64,000 nt of DNA, taken from NCBI RefSeq assembly GCF_027409185.1, contig NC_084463.1:48416907-48480906 (forward strand), in the 5' to 3' direction. Each line of letters begins with the position of its first letter. Within the stretch, counting starts at the first letter, position 1. Below, piece after piece: positions 59,901 through 64,000 of the stretch. The translations under genes were made by a program, and so were the position numbers. The notes beneath the pieces are model-generated. The model did no database searches, was not told the DNA's origin, and worked only from the letters and a program-made list of their open reading frames with translations. The DNA is from Cynocephalus volans (Eukaryota; Chordata; Mammalia; Dermoptera; Cynocephalidae).

Positions 59901-62900
59901 AACTGACAAGTGTCCTGGGTCAGGGGATGAGGATGGATTAGCCAGTATGAACCTGGGCACCATCAAAGAAGTCAAAGCAGGCATCGGTGTGTCTTGTTTG
60001 GTTTCTACCACGTGGGCACTGTCTGGCTGGGCTGCTATGGAGGCTGTGACTGTGCATGATCCACTTGGAGCAGTCCTGGAGTCCCAGCTGGACATAGTGA
60101 CAGTGGTGACAACCGCATTCCCATGGCCTTCCACTGTGGAGAGCTCAGGAATGACACCTCCTGGGGGCCCAGGGAAATACTTTCTCTCCAGGTTTGAATG
60201 AGAAGCACTTTCCAGGTCTGGCTCAGAAGCATTTCTGGGCAGAGTTCCTGGTGTTCCTTCATCAGCTGAGTTAGGAACTGGATCAGATGGAGAGCTGACA
60301 CACTTGGATTTTAAGTCTTCTTTCTTAGCAAAAGCCAACAATTTCTGTTTTTTCAGAGGTGGCTCATCTTCTGATGAGGAAATGTGACCTGAGGTAGATG
60401 AGGAAAGACATGGTGAGAAATCTGACACATGAAGAGCACAGCGTGCTCATGAGCAGGTAATTGTTTACGAGAACCCAAAAGCAACAATGCAAAGAGAGGA
60501 GCTAACTTCATGAACTCCAGAAATCCATTCTACCCCCCCCTTTTTTTTGGTTTAAGCTCACCTTTACAAGGATTAGTGATTTTAAACAAAATCCAGTGTG
60601 ACATTATCCCAGAATTATGCTCACCTGTACAGATTTTACAATTTAGATTAAAAAGATGCGCCTCATGCTGGCTTGTTGTTTCTTTCAACAAATTGCTACG
60701 GACGTCCAGAAGGGGCTGGGGGCTTTTTTCAGGGACAGCTTGTACTGATTCTTGCTGTTCCTCAAAGAAAACAAAAAGGTAGGTCATTTATTTTCCAATG
60801 CCATTTCCAAATTAACAGCACACATGAAAAAAGGTGGATGTGATTAAGAAGCACTAGAAGAAAAAAAAGGATCACTGGATACAAGTACTTGAGAAGTAAT
60901 GAAATTATGTATATTTGTTATAAGCTCACTGTCCTGCCCAATAATTTAAGACACCTAAAAACATTTGGAATGGAGAAATTTTACTCTATCTTTTCTGAAC
61001 CCTGAAAATACCAAATGCTCACACCTAAGTCTGACATGGGTGTAGAATCTTTTATATTGGGAATGGTTTCCTGTTTTTAATGTCAGTTTTTTTGCTTTCA
61101 TGGCACAATTTAGTTCTGGATTCTATCATCTAAAATAAAAAAGACAAAAATCAAGCCCTCCACCTTGTTTTCCAGGAGGAAAGCATATCACTCCTGCAAA
61201 CAGTGTATTATTTGACTTCTGGTAAAGTTAAGTCTCTGGTATCTGAAGCAGCCATCGTAAGTCAGTACTCACAGATTTTATCAGTTTCTCTCGCCACAGG
61301 GAAATTTCCTTAGATCCAAGTTCTTTTGGCTTCATTCTCACAAGTTTTGCCAAAGAGATTTCTCCATGCAAAACACAACGGAAGAGTCCCTATAAAGAAA
61401 CATCATTCATTCATTCAAACAATATCTGTGTGTGTTAATGTGGAGGCTACAGAAACAACAAAGCAGCACAAGAAGCTCTGCCTGGAGGTTCAAGGACCAC
61501 TGGACAAAAACCAAAGCTTTCAATGGAGGGCTGCACTGCACAGAGCCCTGCAGAGGCGCGACCTCACCTGCCTCCCCAAACAGTCCCTTGAGAGCACGCA
61601 CCAGGCCACCCAGCTGAGAGCAAATGGAGGCCCAGAAAACATGCGTTTCAAAGTCAAGCAAGTCCCATGTTGCACTGATTCTTCTTTAAAAAATAAAAAG
61701 TCACCTGCACAGGAAAAACAAAATCACGTACACAATTTGGAATACAGGTCAGAAAGATACAGTGTTAGGAATACAGACAGGAAGAAATGACTTGTGCTGG
61801 GGGACTGTTAACCACGATGAGATGCAGAGTATCTGACCCTGGTTCTACTGCACAGCCAAGAGCTCAGAGAGTGACGCACAGGACCAGAAGACTGTAAGCC
61901 CTGGTGGCAGGAGGTAAGGGGCTGTAGCAGGTGTGCAGCTCAGCCATTGCAGACTTCATTTCCATTTTGATCACACAAGAACACCCACCACCCCACGCCT
62001 GCTATGAGGACTGAGCTGCCCTGCAGCACCCGTCCAAATGGTGAGAACTGTAGGGGCTGTTCCTTACTATTACTGTGAAGTCTCCCAAATTGTTGGGCTC
62101 ACTCAAGTGCTGAGAGAAAAGAAAATAAGGCAGAAAAGGCTGTCTGAAGCCAGAATATGGACACAACCATATTCTAGATTAAAGAATCTGTACTTTACTT
62201 TAGAGCCAATGAAGGGATGGGCATGTGATTTGGCACTGCAATGTTTAGAAGAGGCTAATCTGGTGAAATAAAAGATGGACTTCAGGGGCCGGCCCGTGGC
62301 TCACTCGGTAGAGTGCGGTGTTGATAACACCAAGGCCCCGGGTTCGGATACAACACCAAGTCAAGGGTTAAGATCCCCTTACCGGTCATCTTTTTAAAAA
62401 AAAAAAAAAAAAGATGAACTTCAGCCAGTGAGATCCCTGACAAGAGTCCACTTAAGGTAGAGAACGGAAAGATCCTCAAATAACACCAAGTACATGGGGG
62501 CATACAGAAGTGTCACAGAGGATAAAAATACTTTCTAACTTTCACGGAAAGAATATAAATGTTGCAAATGCTGTTTGATGTATTACTGTGAAACTCAGCG
62601 AATAGAAAACACACACCAAGTTTCCCTCTGCGTCAGGAATATTGCAGTACACAGAGACCACACACACCTGATTTTTAGGATCCTTGAGGTTGAACAGGAG
62701 GCTGCGGTATTTTCTCATGTAGCGAATATCTGTAACTTGAAACAAGTTAAACATTTCCTTCTCCAGATGAAGGGTGATGTTTCCTACTTCTTTCTCTGTC
62801 ATGATTAAGTCATCACTGTCACTGACTCTGAATGGAATGAAAAAGAAACTACATAAACCCCTTGAATTTGGATACATTACATTTTTGAAGCAGTGGGGCA

Positions 62901-63411
62901 ATCTCAAAGTGATCACGCCATACATGGAAGAGCTTCCACAGATAAAAGCCAAGGACAACAGCCCACCTTTTCCACAAAATCTCTTTCAAGGAGCATCGTA
63001 TATTCTGCCGAATTTGTGAACTGGGCTGTGACTGCGCAGGGCTCCAGGTCCCAAGGTGTCCTGGGACTGGAGAGGCCACAGGAAGAGAAGTTGTTACCGG
63101 CTTCCCAATGGCTCCAACCAAAGCAGCAGATCCAGGGAACTGTTTGGAAGCCGCCGTCTGCCTGACAGCAGAAGTGCCACCTGATGGGGTGGCCGAGAGC
63201 CACAGCTTTTGGGAGATGGTGCCCTTGAAGCTAGAGGGTGCCTTTTTAATGGACGGTTGGGCTGCTGCCACATTAGCAAAAGGAGGAGACTTCTTTGGAG
63301 CGAGATGTCTTGGCGATGGTCGTTTGCCCGCTAAGCAGCCCGGGCGGTCTTTTCTCTTTGAGGCCGAGGCCACCGCTGCCTTCTCCTCTGCTCTTCCGTC
63401 TGCCTTCCTGG
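53824..63411 (-). CDS. DIDO1-like gene, 3' part: TFIIS central domain plus SPOC domain
   Basis: Ten exons, given separately below, join with matching phases into about 690 codons; the 5' part lies beyond the window. The order is: basic Ser/Pro linker (KRKDRPG), TFIIS central domain (from IRQNIRCSLKEILWKR to ISLWREKLIKS), linker with a nuclear-localisation-like LKKQKLLAFAKK, then a SPOC domain (from FNTVWKGFINMKSVAKFV to RPNIILGLIICHK). In DIDO1/PHF3-type proteins the TFIIS-like domain contacts RNA polymerase II and SPOC binds phosphorylated polymerase tail, so a nuclear transcription or RNA-processing role is the family expectation. The sequence tracks human DIDO1 throughout but differs at roughly ten of 53 positions in the core TFIIS exon (comparison from memory), too many for the ortholog. 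It lacks the long C-terminal region of the large DIDO1 isoform. The exon at 61,025 has two in-frame stops, so function requires skipping it, or this is a young pseudogene. Confidence 0.88.
53985..57557 (-). other. Last intron of the DIDO1-like gene (3.6 kb)
   Basis: Bounded by GTAAGC (57,557) and an acceptor 'ttttgttttcag' (53,985). No further coding exon was recognised and no young repeat was seen inside, in contrast to the repeat-rich flanks. Confidence 0.7.
57558..57753 (-). CDS. DIDO1-like exon I: SPOC domain
   Basis: Acceptor 'gcattgtag' before 57,753; donor GGACCAG|GTAAGC after 57,558; 196 nt. Encodes ELCLIRFHPLTEEEEVAYVS, LYSYLSSRGRFGVV, then RHIKNLYLIPLGAKDPIPS and LLPFEGPG, the central and C-terminal strands of SPOC with the basic RGRFGVV segment. 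Confidence 0.95.
58653..58742 (-). CDS. DIDO1-like exon H: SPOC domain
   Basis: Acceptor 'ttttatttag' before 58,742; donor TCTAAG|GTATCC after 58,653; 90 nt, phase 0. Encodes DLPNTIHIGGRIAPKMVWDY and VGELKSSVSK, containing the conserved GGRI segment. Confidence 0.93.
59437..59590 (-). CDS. DIDO1-like exon G: start of SPOC domain
   Basis: Acceptor 'ttgttttacag' before 59,590; donor AGTGAG|GTTAGT after 59,437; 154 nt. Encodes SESHSSPEGDTTRFLSQF, then WKGFINMKSVAKFVTKAYP and VSGCFDYLSE, the first strand and helix of SPOC. Confidence 0.95.
59884..60388 (-). CDS. DIDO1-like exon F: long acidic/Ser-rich linker with NLS-like motif
   Basis: Acceptor 'atctacctcag' before 60,388; donor ATATCAG|GTGTGT after 59,884; 505 nt, fully open. 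Encodes HISSSEDEPPLKKQKLL, KKEDLKSK, YFPGPPGG, VVTTVTMSS, LTSLMVP and SSSPDPGHLSVPSQNI. It is low-complexity and less conserved than the domains. The order of short motifs is the same as in DIDO1. Confidence 0.93.
60625..60760 (-). CDS. DIDO1-like exon E: linker
   Basis: Acceptor 'ttgttttctttgag' before 60,760; donor TACAG|GTGAGC after 60,625; 136 nt. Encodes EQQESVQAVPEKS, then KETTSQHEAHLFNLNCKIC, which corresponds closely to the DIDO1 linker including its Cys-x2-Cys pair. Confidence 0.92.
61025..61129 (-). pseudogene. DIDO1-like exon D: correct length but two in-frame stops
   Basis: Acceptor 'tttttattttag' before 61,129; donor TTAG|GTGTGA after 61,025; 105 nt, phase 0 at both ends. It starts MIESRTKLCHESKKT, matching the DIDO1 linker that follows the TFIIS domain. 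After KKT a +2 shift changes frame, and a -2 change near the end restores the length; in the incoming frame codon 26 is TAA and codon 35 is TAG. The shifted frame between them still reads IPNIKDSTPMSD, matching the DIDO1 linker. As the exon is a multiple of three, skipping it leaves the remaining exons in frame. Confidence 0.85.
61273..61389 (-). CDS. DIDO1-like exon C: end of TFIIS central domain
   Basis: Acceptor 'gtttctttatag' before 61,389; donor AAATCT|GTGAGT after 61,273; 117 nt, phase 0 at both ends. Encodes GLFRCVLHGEISLAKLVRM, then KELGSKEISLWREKLIKS, with the expected LFR...GEIS...L..M...ELxSKE pattern. Confidence 0.92.
62285..62410 (+). mobile_element. tRNA-Ile-derived SINE (CYN-like) in a DIDO1-like intron
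   Basis: Starts ggggccggcccgtggctcac, contains 'ttgataacaccaaggcccc' (isoleucine-tRNA-like anticodon arm) and 'gggttcggata', and ends in poly(A). Target-site duplication aaagatg(g/a)acttca at 62,271-62,284 and 62,411-62,424. Antisense to the gene, between exons B and C. This copy shows the single-tRNA head most clearly. Confidence 0.9.
62668..62827 (-). CDS. DIDO1-like exon B: TFIIS central domain core
   Basis: Acceptor 'ttccattcag' before 62,827; donor AATCAG|GTGTGT after 62,668; 160 nt. It completes the Arg codon and encodes VSDSDDLIMTEKEVG, EKEMFNLFQVTD and YRSLLFNLKDPKNQ, the hallmark core (KYRSxxFNLKDPKN) of the PHF3/DIDO/SPOCD1 group. Confidence 0.93.
62967..63411 (-). CDS. DIDO1-like exon A: Ser/Pro linker and start of TFIIS domain
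   Basis: Acceptor 'ctcttgcag' before 63,411; donor AAAAG|GTGGGC after 62,967; 445 nt, open. Encodes RKADGRAEEKAAVAS, KRKDRPG, then a Ser/Ala/Pro-rich stretch and SQIRQNIRCSLKEILWK, the first helix of the TFIIS central domain. It ends two bases into an Arg codon. Confidence 0.88.
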
Positions 63412-64000
63412 CTGCAAGAGAGAGCGCAGGTGTGCCGGTGACACAGGAGAACAGGCTTCAAAGCACGCCCACCCTTAACTAGCAAGAGCTTACTAGGCAT
63501 TACTGAATAGGATACATCTAGAAAAAAGGATTTTTAAAATCTTAAAATTCAGAAAAGAAGCATAATTAAGGACTGTCAGCAGTATTTATGATAGTGACTA
63601 TGGCTTATTTCAGATAGAAAAATGGTTTATTATATTACTATATTAAAGCTTTTACTTTGACCAACACACTCCATAATCAAAGCCTCAATTTACTCCTCAG
63701 TTGAGCTTTAAACTGAAGGACAAACTTCATTTTACCAAAAAAAACAAACAAAAATACCCTACGTAGGTTTAGGGTAACACTTAAGAATTCAAGTGCAATT
63801 TTTTTGTAAACTTGAGTTTCAAAACTCTTCTCAGGAAGGGTAAACAGATGAGTGCTCCTTACATGCACATTCAACCCCGAGTGGACCTCTGTGGCAACCA
63901 CATCTGAGCATGGGGGGGGAAGGTTTCAAATGCCACATTGTCCTACTAGACGAGTCACTTGGAGGTGATGCCATTAATGAAATATGGAAAGGTGAGAGGA
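63412..64000 (-). other. Intron upstream of DIDO1-like exon A, reaching the window edge
   Basis: AT-rich minus-strand intronic sequence. No additional exon recognised. The PHD finger and the N-terminus expected for a DIDO gene must lie beyond 64,000 if present. Confidence 0.6.

Noticed and set aside
53824-63411. Ordinary DIDO1 ortholog
   Set aside because: Too many changes in the normally invariant TFIIS exon, two stops in a linker exon and no long C-terminal exon. Not fully excluded without finding the other locus.
53824-63411. Processed (retrotransposed) DIDO1 pseudogene
   Set aside because: Introns with proper splice sites are retained between all ten exons.
1-64000. CRISPR arrays, operons, bacterial promoters, phage or plasmid features
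   Set aside because: The DNA is mammalian; no regularly spaced identical repeats with unique spacers and no prokaryotic gene organisation.

Overview
The window is mammalian nuclear DNA: spliced genes with GT-AG introns, a CpG-island promoter and a background of L1, L2, MIR, MaLR/ERVL LTRs and hAT/mariner relics. Five short tRNA-derived SINEs carry an isoleucine-tRNA-like head. They look like the CYN family known from colugos (Dermoptera), so a colugo (Galeopterus/Cynocephalus) is the best guess. This rests on recognition from memory, not a search.

Layout. 1-6.0 kb: a near full-length L1 on the minus strand with a damaged ORF1, a frameshifted ORF2 and a changed reverse-transcriptase active site. 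6.05-6.84 kb: probable retroviral LTR. 7-14 kb: old L1, L2, LTR and MER20/MER5A relics plus a CA microsatellite. 14.1-15.0 kb: CpG island with four copies of a 35-bp GC-box repeat, the likely promoter of PGBD2. 15-31 kb: repeats, including two SINEs, a solo MaLR LTR and a perfect 114-bp tandem duplication. 31.68-35.74 kb: PGBD2 (+ strand), a domesticated piggyBac transposase, with a short start-codon exon, one large coding exon and a 2-bp frameshift. 36-42.7 kb: mariner-type MITE, nested L1s and simple repeats. 43.2-44.1 kb: olfactory-receptor pseudogene (- strand). 44.5-51 kb: MLT1 and MaLR LTRs, two SINEs, a second MITE copy and a pyrimidine-rich tract. 51.2-53.3 kb: a GC-rich block of unknown nature.

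53.36-63.41 kb (- strand): the 3' part of a multi-exon gene homologous to DIDO1 (death inducer-obliterator 1). Ten coding exons can be placed to the base with GT-AG borders and matching phases. They encode a complete TFIIS central domain and a complete SPOC domain, and stop soon after SPOC. It differs too much from DIDO1 in its most conserved domain to be the ordinary ortholog, and its introns exclude a retrocopy. It is best read as a DNA-level duplicate (DIDO1-like). One exon keeps its expected 105-bp length and splice sites but holds two in-frame stops; skipping it would keep the frame.

The genes do not form a pathway. The notable common point is that the human counterparts PGBD2 (1q44) and DIDO1 (20q13.33) both lie in distal chromosome arms, which makes exchange between chromosome ends a reasonable hypothesis for how the DIDO1-like copy arrived here.
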